From NCBI RefSeq assembly GCF_022539665.2, contig NC_081337.1, positions 3,758,679 through 3,822,678 on the forward strand: a DNA stretch of 64,000 nucleotides, given 5' to 3'. Source of the DNA: Daphnia carinata (taxonomy: Eukaryota; Arthropoda; Branchiopoda; Diplostraca; Daphniidae). Positions 52,911 to 63,082 of the stretch are shown piece after piece. The notes under the pieces are model-generated. The model saw only the letters and a list, made by a program, of their open reading frames with translations, did no database searches and was not told the DNA's origin. How positions within the stretch are numbered: the stretch's first letter is position 1; each line of letters starts with the position of its first letter. A program made the position numbers and the translations under genes.

Positions 52911-54265
52911 AAAAGTCGGGCTTATTTTGTCGGGCTTATTTTGTCGGGCTTATTTCAGTTATGACTAAATTTTTTACTTGGCTTAAAATATATCATTTCG
53001 ATCGGGAATTGAACGAAAAGCGCAAAAATTAAGTATATATTTTTAGTAGGCTTATATTTGTTTTATGAGACGTAAAATACCATAACATAAAGTCGATGCG
53101 CTTAAAGCACATTGTTTCTGTTTATTTCGAAAATGGTTCGTTTGATGAGAAAATAAATCACTTAATCAGAATCAAAAATCATGTTTTTCTATGGGGCTTA
53201 TAGTTCTTAGGACAACTGAAATAAATGCATTTTTCATGTAAAATCTGAGTGAAAAATAAGCCCCAAAAAATAAGCCCGAAAAAATAAGCCCGACTTTTCA
53301 GAAATTTTTTTTTCTTTCGTAAATATATATAAAACTACACGAAATAGATTAAAAATTGAATGAAAATAACGAAAATCAAGTTTGTTTTTAGATTGTGCTA
53401 AAGTTTTTGAAATAATTGGGAAAAATGAAGGAACAAATTTTTACGATACAGCCTCTTTTCTTCCGTATATTTCCCAAACAATTAGCTTGACAAGAAAACA
53501 AATGTGTTTTTCGAAACCATCTTTTAATTTTACATTAGAATAGGGGGTTTTTATTCATTTCCGGGAGACTTCCCTTTTTGCCGATTTTGACAAAAATGAG
53601 AAGGCTATAGCCTTCTCACTTTTTCGTTTTTGGCAAAATTTTAAATATAGGTAAAACTACATGATTTCGATTCAAAATTGAACGAGAATCATGAATATGA
53701 AGTTCATTTTTTCATAGGGCGTATAGTTTTTGAATAAATTGTAAAAAACAATTAACCCATACATGTGCGCTAACAGCATTTTTTCCGTTTATTGAACAAT
53801 AGTTGGTCTTACTAGAAAACAAACACCGATATCGTAATCAGCGTTCAATTTGAGATATACTGTGTTATTTTTTGTTGAATTCTAAAAGATTTCGTTTTTG
53901 GCCGATTTCGACAAAAGTGAGAAGGCTATAGCCTTTTCACTTTTTCATTTTTGGCAAAATTTTAAATATAGCTTAAAATACATGAGTTCGCTTCAAAATT
54001 GAACGAGAATCATGAAAATCAAGTTTATTTTTACACTGGGCTTATAGTTTCTGAAATAATGGATTTTTTCGTGTACAACCTTACTAAAAAATAAGTCCGA
54101 CAAAATAAGCCCGACTAACAGGATTTTTTTTTCTTTCCTAAACATACATAAAACTATATAAACTAGATTCAAAACTGAAAATGAGAAAAACGAAAATTAA
54201 GTTTGTTTTTAGACTGTTTTTATAGTTTTTGAAATAATTGGGAAAAATGAAGAGACAAATTTAAA
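52911..54265. repeat. unclassified AT-rich repeat block with compound inverted ends
   Basis: At 52911 lie three tandem copies of a roughly 14-bp motif (TCGGGCTTATTTTG). The reverse complement of the first 18 bases recurs exactly at 53281-53298, preceded by two more inverted copies. This makes a roughly 390-bp segment with triple-motif inverted ends. A third end of the same orientation as the right one lies at about 54086-54115. The sequences that follow the two right-type ends (about 53300-53440 and 54115-54265) are clearly alike. In between, a 60-90 bp unit resembling TAAAACTACATGATTTC...AATTGAACGAGAATCATGAAAATCAAG...GGGCTTATAGTTTTTGAAATAATT recurs in about six diverged copies. A palindrome AGAAGGCTATAGCCTTCT is present at about 53600 and, with one mismatch, at about 53921. 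No transposase ORF and no target-site duplication are visible. It may be a non-autonomous mobile element or satellite. Confidence 0.7.
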
Positions 54266-56044
54266 GGGACAAATTGAAGGCTGGTTCCAAAAAAATTGTA
54301 GCTTTTTCATTAAATTAACCGTTTCGGAAATGCACTGAGTATTTGTGCTACATTGCGCTAGGGTTGTCATGTACTGCACTGAACACAATCTCTCTAGCCC
54401 AAAAATCATAATATTGATTTTGTGCTCCATATGCAAAACAGGGTAAAGAGCCTTAGATCTTTGAATGCAAACAGGCAAAAAAAAAAACTCTCGCAATGAA
54501 AGCTACATCCATACTTTGTCTTTGGTGGTTGCCGTCATATTTGCATCCAAAGGTGCAGGATTCTGATGAGCTAACTGAATACTGGCTCCAAAACGAAATA
54601 CATGGTCTCGTGTTTGCGTACTAAACAGAAACTTCCCGAAGTCCCTGATTCAAAGACCTAAAAACAGTTGACAATCCAGAGGAAAACTGATCTGTCCCGA
54701 ATTACTAAACCTCGTCTGTCCTCCGATGACAGGTACGGTAGCTTAGGAAACTTGGCTTAGAAACTACGAGCTCCTACGGCCAGAAAAGGGATCACATATA
54801 AGCCGACGAACGTCTTGCTCGGCATCAGCAGACAACCCTGCTGACACTGGATATTTAACGAACGGCCATTGTTTCCCGGTTTTCATTCTGAATCACTCCA
54901 AAGCAAATTTGAGCTGATTAAAAAACGACATCAACAAAGACGCCGTAATTTTCCTGCACGATAATTAATAGGAAACATGACTGTACTACTTTCAGTGCTG
55001 AACCTCAACAATCTTGGCGAAAAACGCAGAACTGCGGACTGATACATGAATAGGTAACATTAATGTATTATCTCTGTGGAATTAGAAGTAGCCATTGACG
55101 ACACACAATTAACGTATAGTTTCGGCCTTGTTTTCGGGGAAAAAGTCTAATCATATCAAATGGATCCCTTTTTTGTTTTCAGAAAAACCGATTCGTATGT
55201 AGGAGAAGTGACAATGAGATATGGCATTACAATTAAAGGAAAAAAATACCACTTTGATTGTGAACGAGAGAAAGAGATAAAGATGAGATAGAGACATCGA
55301 AAGCACAATCAACAATATCCATTCCGAATGTTGTTTTTTTTTTCTTTTGTTTTGATATTTGGCGACTTTTTGTGACAGATGAAATTTACATAAAAGTCTT
55401 TTGTCTTCAAAGTGGGATTTCAAACAGATTTCAAGGATTCGGAAATTTTGGGAAGTGTTAAATAGGAAGAATAGTTACAGCTTTCTCGTCTCAGGTTACA
55501 AGAATTTTTTTTTACGAAGTGTCAGAGTGTTTAATGCAGTTTTAAAAAAATTAAACAAAACAGAGATCGTCCTAACGAAATTGGTGCACTTTACAAACTA
55601 AATTTGTAAATTTGTTTCGAGGTTTTTTGTGTTTTCCTTAATCTTCTTCTTGAACGACTCGAAAGTCCGTCGACTTCCTTGAAAAGATTCGACGTTTAAA
55701 CAAAGATGCGCGTCAACATCTTAGCGAGTACTCGAGATCATACTTGTTTTCAATTTTTTTTTCTTCAGACAAAAATAAAGTTTATCATATCACCACCCGG
55801 AAGTGGGCTTAGTCTTTAATAGGAAAAAAAAATAATAAAAACTGAAATTAAGGGGATGGGGGAGGAGTTGTTAATATCTCGGGTGAAAGATTATGTTTTG
55901 ATATCTAAAGATAGTGCATTGAAGCACACAGCTTACTATCTATCGTAAAAGAAAATGTGAATTGATGAGTTGAAATAAAGCAACGAATAAACAAAACAAG
56001 GAAAGGAAAATTAAATTGCTGGGTTTTGAAATGGGAATTTACTT
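54266..56044. other. AT-rich intergenic region
   Basis: About 1.8 kb with no convincing gene on either strand. The last part should contain the 3' UTR of the potassium channel gene (minus), but no canonical AATAAA was found in the right orientation close to its stop. An ATTAAA variant lies at about 55815-55820. Confidence 0.4.
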
Positions 56045-57723
56045 TTAAGGTCGTGCGTGAACGGGGGTTGTGTCTTCGGGACTGGGTGAGTCCTCTTCTC
56101 GGCGTGATTTTACGCGCACTATTTGACGGCTAGGTCGACCTAATTCTTCTTCAGTTGCACCATAACCCGCCCCTATAAATGCATCAGGCAATAAACAAAT
56201 CATATTATGTCCTATTTATCAATGCTAGGGGCTCCCGGAAACTATTTACCATAGCTACCAAAGGGAACTGCTGAAGTTGTGCTAGAGCCGAGTGATGAAG
56301 GCATCACTCCACCTAGAGATGGTCCGCCCTGAATCCGCGCCTTCTCTGAGTCGTATGTTGACGCGTTGGTCAAATATTCGTCAGATTTCAGTAAGAAAAC
56401 GGAACCGACGTTAAGTTGTGGAATTTCATAGAAGACGGTAAGGGTCAGTACCATAAACACCAAGCCAATCAGAAGGTAAACTATTTCAGAAAAAAGAACC
56501 AAGACGTTAATTAACTCGTGCTGTTTTCAATATATCTGACTATTCGTTTACCGGTGGTTCCGATTTTGTAAAGAGGTCTCAGAGGTTGATTAGGAGAGTC
56601 ACCGGGAATATAATCACCCAAACCGATTGTGGTAAGTGATATGAAACAGTAGTAGATCGAATCAAGATAATTCCAATCGGGTTCCAACATGTTAAAAACT
56701 CCTGCTGGGACAAGAAAGAAGAAAACGACTAGGATAGTGGCGATGACTAGCAGATGGAAGACTCGGATGTTAAACGGCTGGTAGAGATGGCCTAATTTAG
56801 CGTTGAGATAGCGTAACAACCAAGTGCTTGGAACCATAAGTCGGTCGACCAATGCTGTCAGTAGCATCAACGTCATAGGGATACCGATCAACGCATATAC
56901 GATACAGAAGATTTTCCCTCCTTCTGATAGGGGCGTTACGTGTCCATAACCTACATTCCGGGAAAATATGCAATTGGCATTAGTATTAACCTGAAATGTC
57001 TGAATCAACGTTTTTATGCCTATAGTTGTGACAACTGTTCCAGCGAAGAAAAAGGACTGTCCGAAGCTCCAATTGGGTTCGGATGAGACGTTTCGGGTCA
57101 CTGCTACTCCGCGGTTTGTTGCCCGGACAACATCCATTAACAAGGCATCCAACTCTTGTTCTAAAATGTAATAAACACATAGTTTAAAGTAACGGACACG
57201 TCAATGACATTCTTAAATCAAGGTCTTTCTTTTGGTAATCGACCTTCAACGGCCAACTTTCAACCCACAACCCTTTTCGAGCATCCACAGGGTACTTGAT
57301 TGCCTCCTGGGGGAATGAAAGGGGTTGAGAAATGAAAAAAGAAAGAAATGCTGAATAACGATTCCTAAGAGTTAAGTGAGTCATTAGGGGGTGTATATAT
57401 TTGAGGTGTATATATTTTTAGGCCAATTCCTTGAGACCTGGAAGAATTGGGTATTTGAGCAGAAATTTTTCGATGCGGTTGCGTATCTCTAGATGGAATT
57501 GACGTTCCACAGGCTGCTCCATTGAACCGAACACAAAGGCACCTAGCGATAGGTATATCACGAAAACGACCGGATAGACCATCAAGAACCAGGAGCTGCG
57601 TTGAAGACCTAGCCACAGGTGGCGAAGTGGTGGCTCACGATAACGACCGCCAGACAGTAAGGGAAGACGATCGTCAGTTCGTCTTTGAGCCAGGGTTACT
57701 TCAGCTGACTGAATTACAACCAT
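56045..57723 (-). CDS. TWIK-type two-pore potassium channel, isoform with proximal first exon
   Basis: Background potassium channel of the plasma membrane, two pore loops per subunit, works as a dimer. Exons, read downward: 57723-57438, 57160-57020, 56950-56552, 56480-56250, 56172-56045; 394 residues. Exon 1 holds a cytosolic N-terminus and TM1 (WFLMVYPVVFVIYLSLGAFVFG). The first pore loop is TTIGYGH and the second TTIGLGD; IPMTLMLLTALVDRL and KIGTTGVYLLIGLVFMVL match KCNK1/KCNK6-type channels. The position where TWIK-1 has an unusual threonine before GYG is isoleucine here, so normal potassium selectivity is expected. An intron interrupts the GYG glycine codon, a position conserved in this family, but its donor reads GC (57019-56951, 69 bp). 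The ATG at 57723 is the first in frame. The C-terminus is Ser/Arg-rich. Confidence 0.92.
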
Positions 57724-59498
57724 TTCAGTGACTGCAGGCAACACAGGGACCACAAAGTAAACACATAAGCAGTACTAGTTTAGCAGGAGTGACCAATACA
57801 CACTGCCTTGCCTGGCAGCTGGTTCACTACTGTCTAATCTGGCTTGCTTCAAAGGTGCAGAGGAAGACTCAAAAACGAGCCCGGCTGTTCTGGGTCCACC
57901 CTTATCCAGCGTCCTTCACTGGCACTATTAAAACAGGGAACTACTTTAAACCACTTCCTAAAGAGATATCGGTGGAAATCACAAGGCACTGGGACATTTA
58001 TCGTCTCATCGATAACGTAGCGCACGAATACGAATCTTTCATGTCTTAGCTCACGAGGGAATGGGTGTAAGACTGACTCACGATTGAAATGTAATGCGTT
58101 TCGATCCAATTAAACTCCTTACGAGGCTAAAAATAAGGATTTGTTGTCGTCTTTTCAAGCGTTCGTTATTGTGCTATTTTCCTGTCATCTAGCGGTGGTT
58201 CGAGCATTCTATCTGCAGTAAGGCCATCTAGCGTTAGTAAAGCATAAAAACAATAACATTCCTATTTAATGAAATCGATGAAAATCAACAATGCTCTTGC
58301 CCGTTCCGTCATTTTCGAAGTCAAAACTGTTATAATAAAAGGTCACTCACTCACGCTCAACACCTGAAGTATTGCATCGTAAAGCTTAGTTGCCAGAGAT
58401 GGAGAGGAGAAAGCAAAATCGAAGGTGCAGATATGCGGCACACATGCAGCGCCTAGCAAAGCGGCAGAAAAATCAATACCCTCTACCCTTTTCCTGCAAG
58501 ATGAGGGGGAGGAGATCGGGTACTTTACTACTCTCAGCAGTGTCCGTGCCCACGCAACGCACCCTCAATCTTCGCCTACCCCATGTACAATACGATGCCA
58601 GTTTCTTTTCGTTTCTCTTCTCTGTAATGTGTAGCAACTACGCTTACAATGGAGGCCTACGATAGCACTGTCTCAATCAATATTAGGTTATTGGTAAAAG
58701 GGACAAGATGTTTCTTTGTCAACCATTTCCTCTTTGGTATGTCGAGGGCGTCAGGGTAGAAAACAACTTGAAAAGATGAAAAGAGGTGGCTTCCCGTAAG
58801 AGCCGCTCCCACGGGTTAGCTCTGTCTGGCAGTTACTCCGATTGAGTCTTTGACTTTTGAACTCTGGCCCCCGATTTTTTTAGGTTCATTTGAAGCAGTA
58901 ACACCTGTGAATCACCGAACGCGTTTCCTTGACATCTGATCGATCGGGAAATACCAGCTTCGGGGCCGTCCGCCAACTCTTAGTACCGATTTGTGAATGA
59001 TGTCACCCTACAGGGAGAGAATCTTTTATGTCTGTTTCCTCGGAGACGCAGCCCTAATGACGATCGGCTTTCTCGGTACTTTTCTGTTTACGGAACCAAT
59101 CATGCAGTGCCTTGTTTCGACGATGAAGTTCCCATCTCGCTACCTTAGCCCCTGTCTCTAAAACAACGCCAAGCAGCAGATGGTCTGACATTTTCAACAA
59201 CCCATTATGATTATTTCTGAAGATAGGGCCCGATTCGGTTAGGATCGACTGACGTCAGTTCAAACTGGTTTACCTCTCCACTTCAAACCATGCACCCCGT
59301 CTGCTGTCAAACTCGGCAACGTGCATGTTTTGTGGTTGGTTGTAGCAGCTAATAGATTAGCTTATAGATGCATCCCGATTAAAGGTTGTGAAATCATTCG
59401 ATTAAGGTCAAGAATTAACTGAATTTTCCCATAACGTATACCGTGCAGTTGCAACCCAAATGTAACTACCTGTTGACAATGATTTTTAGGTCACTTAC
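57724..59498. other. first intron of the distal potassium-channel isoform / proximal promoter
   Basis: About 1.8 kb between the two alternative first exons. It should contain the promoter of the proximal isoform. A TGCCTGCAG just upstream of 57723 could be an acceptor for a non-coding leader. A plus-strand open frame near 57845-58046 reads KRARLFWVHPYP, reminiscent of PIF/Harbinger-type transposases, but it is short and isolated. Confidence 0.4.
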
Positions 59499-59709
59499 CA
59501 GTGATGCAGGTGTGCGTGCGTAGGAAGTGGTTCTTGCGGTCGCGCATGTTTTTCACTTCGGCCACCTCCAAGGGAGATTCGATGGCCGAAAAGATGGCCG
59601 CTCCCAGGATGAGGAAGAGGCCGTAAAAAGCTATCAATAAGAGCAGCCGAAAGTTACTTTTTTTCATTTTTAAAAGGCCACTCCAATCCGTAGTGATTCC
59701 ACTGCTCAT
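59499..59709 (-). CDS. alternative first coding exon of the TWIK-type potassium channel
   Basis: A second first exon for the channel at 56045-57160. It encodes MSSGITTDWSGLLKMKK, then TM1 (FRLLLLIAFYGLFLILGAAIFS), AIESPLE and FLRTHTCIT, ending in phase 1 before GTAAGT. That phase is identical to the proximal exon, so it splices cleanly to the common exon at 57160 (EQELDALL), giving 369 residues. The joint reads THTCITEQEL, matching the human KCNK1 cap sequence EHECLSEQQL, including the cap cysteine. The frame is open further upstream to an ATG at 59946, but an acceptor-like TTGTGTTGAACAG just before NRRGDL suggests the upstream part may be intron or leader. Expected regulation is by alternative promoters. 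Confidence 0.85.
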
Positions 59710-60531
59710 GACCTTTGTCAGATCTCCGCGTCTGTTCAACACAAAAATCATGAAACTAAATTTACTTCTTTTGTATATAAGCGGCCGTAATGGACGTAAT
59801 AATCGTTGCTTTAGAATACAGGCAAAATAAGAAATTAGAGCAAAAAAGGACGCGACAGTAGAACCTCGTTGTGGCTCACGGTTCGTGACAACCCGCCATT
59901 CAAACGGGTCGATGCCGACAGCCGACCCAGCACTCCCGCACGTCATTAAGCAACTTTCATTCCGTTAATGCATTTCTGTATAGAAGATGAGGGAGAAGTT
60001 GCTCTCTTTCGTAGTGATACAATGAAGCATCCATTGAAAGTATGCTTGCTTGCAACCAATAGCAAGATCAAGCTCTCAAAAAGCTCTTACGCTCTCTTTT
60101 AGGCGGAGTATAGGAATACCGACGGAAGACGAATGGTAACAATCAATAAAGTCATTTTTAAAGGAGCACCAATAAGTTTACGATGGGTATTCTACGTTGT
60201 ATGCTCCCGGAAATGCGGAATGACAGGAATGACAGCAATCCTAAATTTGCATCACAAAACCCAACTATGCCAGTTTCGATCAATTACTACCATTTGTCAC
60301 AGCAAAGCCGAGCAAACAAAAATTTTAAAAAGAAAAGCAAAAGCATTCAAAAGGGAAAAACTAAAAACATCCTCACCAATCATAAATAAATATAATCCTT
60401 ACCTTACACAGCAACGGCGTGAAGATTGATCGGGTGAAATAAACAACAGTGAGCCAGTTGGGTTGCTATTAGGTCATAACCAATGAAAAGAAAAAGAAGA
60501 AAATGCAACGCTTAAAATGACGGGGTTTGTG
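59710..60531. other. intergenic region 5' of the distal channel exon
   Basis: About 0.8 kb. The upstream in-frame stretch 59710-59946 is open on the minus strand and may be leader or extra N-terminus of the channel. The rest shows no convincing ORF. The promoter of the distal isoform is expected here. Confidence 0.4.
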
Positions 60532-61060
60532 TTAGAATCTGTCAGCTGCTCTCTTGCCGATCATCAGAGCAGCTTCTGCAATCTCCTGTGGTAACACAAG
60601 CACAATCGGACACAACCTAATGGGGACAACTGGGAAAGAGGACGAAAACGCCGAATAACGCGGCTTGTCGTTCAGAACGCATATGCACCAGTGCGCAAGT
60701 GTTGTGCCCATGCGCGTGTTGCCTCGGGTATGGTCTAGTTCTAAGATCAACTCCGGTGATAATAGGTACTGGTACTACAATTCCTTGCAACAACCGCCTC
60801 TTTCCTTCCAGTAATAACAGTTTTTGGCTTAGAACGTGTTTGTTACCCAAAAGCGAGCACTTCGTAACGTAAGCAATATGAAAATAAGTCCTCGAGGGGA
60901 AGCTTTGAGCTTGGCTAATCATATCATTGGCAGTAGCCATAAATCTCACATGATTCTCTTCGTAAATTTTAGGATTATCTGCAAATCTAGTTAACTTCTT
61001 TGCTAGGTTATGAACTTTCAAGAAATCCCATATAAGCTGTGGCTTTAGTAACAAACTCAT
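60532..61060 (-). CDS. small unrecognised gene, two-exon model
   Basis: I do not recognise this product. A real ATG at 61060 opens a long frame beginning MSLLLKPQLIWDFLKVHNLA, rich in helix-forming residues (KKLTRFADNP, ANDMISQAQ). The frame closest to the 3' end reads EIAEAALMIGKRAADRF then a stop at 60532-60534, after a good CCACAG acceptor (exon 60585-60532). One consistent join uses a donor GTAGTA after 60779, giving exon 61060-60779 and a product of about 111 residues. Other donors (for example GTAACA after CTTTTGG, or GTGAGA after GAGAATCAT) are possible, so the middle is uncertain. It is head to head with LRR1, with 448 bp between the start codons. No signal peptide or clear membrane helix is seen. 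Confidence 0.4.
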
Positions 61061-61508
61061 TTTCTCACTGAAATGAAGAAATTAACTTAACACTCCACTG
61101 AAACAAAAAAAATCAGATTTAATGTCAATGCATGGAGCTGAATGTAGTCCAGATCGATAGATGCAAGCTGCAACAATCGTCTTGCATTCGATATCCGATA
61201 TCTCATCATTAAAATTCTTTCTTTCTCCAAATGCAGTTTAGGTGAAATTACATTGAACTACATGCTATTTGTTTTCAGAAATTAATTCATTTTCAAAAGA
61301 AGATGAATTCATTTAAAAAATATCAGTCATCGTTACACTCGTAGTAAGAACGGCTTCTTAACTTCTTATAGTAATCTCCGTAGTAGGCGCCAAAATTGAC
61401 AGCAACAGGCGAGCAACACAACGGGTTTCAGTTCTTTAAAAAGCACATTGAAAGTTTAAATGCTTTTTTATCTGATTTTTGATAAACAAAATAGCTCAGT
61501 GCCAAAAG
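61061..61508. promoter_or_regulatory. bidirectional promoter region, small gene / LRR1
   Basis: A 448-bp spacer between two divergent start codons, with no ORF of its own. Both promoters and 5' leaders must fit here. No TATA box stands out. Confidence 0.4.
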
Positions 61509-63010
61509 ATGCAAGTAAACTGTAAAGTTAATGTAGTGAATCGTTTGCTTCCTTCTGCTGGAAAATCAGGTCCTAGCCGATTAGCCTGGTCAAGCATAAC
61601 CCTCACAGAAAACAAATCTTCCGTGGTTGAACTAGCGTTAGCTAATTCACGTAACAAATCAGGATTTAAATATCGTGTCACGAACAATATTGAGCAAATT
61701 TTCTCCAAGTTTGTGAGCCAGGGGAAACTTACACTGCGCTTTCGAGAGCCAGCTCATGACTTGTGCCTAAGTGGGGAAGTTAAACACATGGAAAAGATTC
61801 TTGCAATTATAAAAGGGGAAGATAGTCAATTGAAGAAAGGGGTTCTCTGTCCCATTCTATCTAACAGTACCAACAAAGTAGTGATACCAAAAACAAAACT
61901 AAGCATTTTATCCAGGGCGGATTATCCTGTAACAACTAGCTTTCCAGAAACACTGACTTATTTAAAAGTGAGCCTTCCTTCCATAGAAGTTAATGCTTAT
62001 AATAAATTTAGATGTTTTTTTCTCTTGACAGATAAGTGGAATTGCTTTGAAAAAGTTTGATAGACGTCTTCTCCACCTCAAGTTGCTTGAAATCTTGGAT
62101 CTCTCTAACAATCAAATTACTGTTCTACCTGAAACTATTCATAACCTCTCCAGATTAAAGCAGTTACTTCTTAGCAACAATGAGATTAAAATACTCCCAG
62201 CAACATTCATAAATTCAACCAGAGTTACCTGCTTAGATTTAAGTCACAATCAAGTAATGGAAAAAGCAACATTATGTTTACTATTTGATCATTGTTAATG
62301 TGTAAATATCGTACTGTTACGAACAAAATAACATTCACTTTACGTAACTTTTAGCTAGTGACGATTCCTAGTTTCATTTGTCGACTATCCAGTCTTCAAA
62401 TACTAAAAGTAGACCATAACAAACTAAGATGTCTCCCTTCAACCATCTCCAAGTTAAAGAACTTAAGGCGGGTATTCTTTTGCATTAACAAAGCAGCCGT
62501 GAGATACTAATCGATGTTACTAAATTAAACAGAACACTGACCTTATCCTGCAACCAAATTCGCATACTTCCAGAATCCTTTCAAGCACTTGCATTAGATC
62601 ACATTGACGTCTTCGGAAATCCCTTTGAAAATTCACCCCAAGTAACGCCGTCAAATCCTGGGAGTATGACCATAAAAGTTGCATCTTTACTTGCCATCTC
62701 AGCCAAATCTACAATTAACTTCAAGTTAGTTATTGTTTTGTTTGTTTGCTTTCGCCAAGTAATAATTTCTCCATCCAGGTTAAAATATACCGAGGAAGAT
62801 ATTCCGTCCACACTTATAACTTACCTATACGAAAGCTCCACCGTCTGCCCCTGTGGAAGACTGTGTGTCGATGATGGAATATCGTCAGATGGAAAGATTA
62901 ATCTCCTAAAAGTATCTGGAAGTGTAAGCGGTGATAAAATCGTTCCTATGAAAATGACGCTTTGTTCCCCAGCTTGCTTTCAACGATTCGCTCTCAAAGT
63001 CATATCGTAA
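61509..63010 (+). CDS. LRR1: leucine-rich repeat protein 1, CUL2 substrate receptor
   Basis: Substrate-recognition subunit of a CUL2 ubiquitin ligase; in animals CUL2-LRR1 ubiquitinates the CMG helicase when replication forks terminate. Exons 61509-61967, 62032-62253, 62355-62467, 62533-62724 and 62779-63010 give 405 residues (human LRR1 414). The N-terminal half matches the family start (MQVNCKVNVVNRLLPS, NIEQIFSKFVSQGKLTLRF, DYPVTTSFPETLTYL). Leucine-rich repeats follow from about residue 160 (LEILDLSNNQITVLPETI, LKQLLLSNNEIKILP and others). The C-terminus has the family's cysteine-rich segment (CPCGRLC ... CSPACF). The intron at 62468-62532 needs a GC donor (AG then GCGGGT) to keep the NLR-TLTLSCNQ frame; a GT donor four bases later breaks it. 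The ATG at 61509 is the first in frame. Confidence 0.9.
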
Positions 63011-63030
63011 AATGTTAGATAGATCCGCGT

Positions 63031-63036
63031 TTTATT
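63031..63036 (-). terminator. poly(A) signal of MRPL17
   Basis: AATAAA on the minus strand, 47 bases past the MRPL17 stop and only 21 bases beyond the LRR1 stop on the other strand. The two 3' UTRs therefore probably overlap. Confidence 0.5.
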
Positions 63037-63082
63037 CATACTAGAATACAACTATATTTTGTATATCAATGGTGAAGTAGTC

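Noticed and set aside
57724-57753. Extension of the proximal potassium-channel exon to 57753
   Set aside because: The upstream codon is GTG, and a likely leader acceptor (TGCCTGCAG) lies in between. ATG 57723 is the better start.
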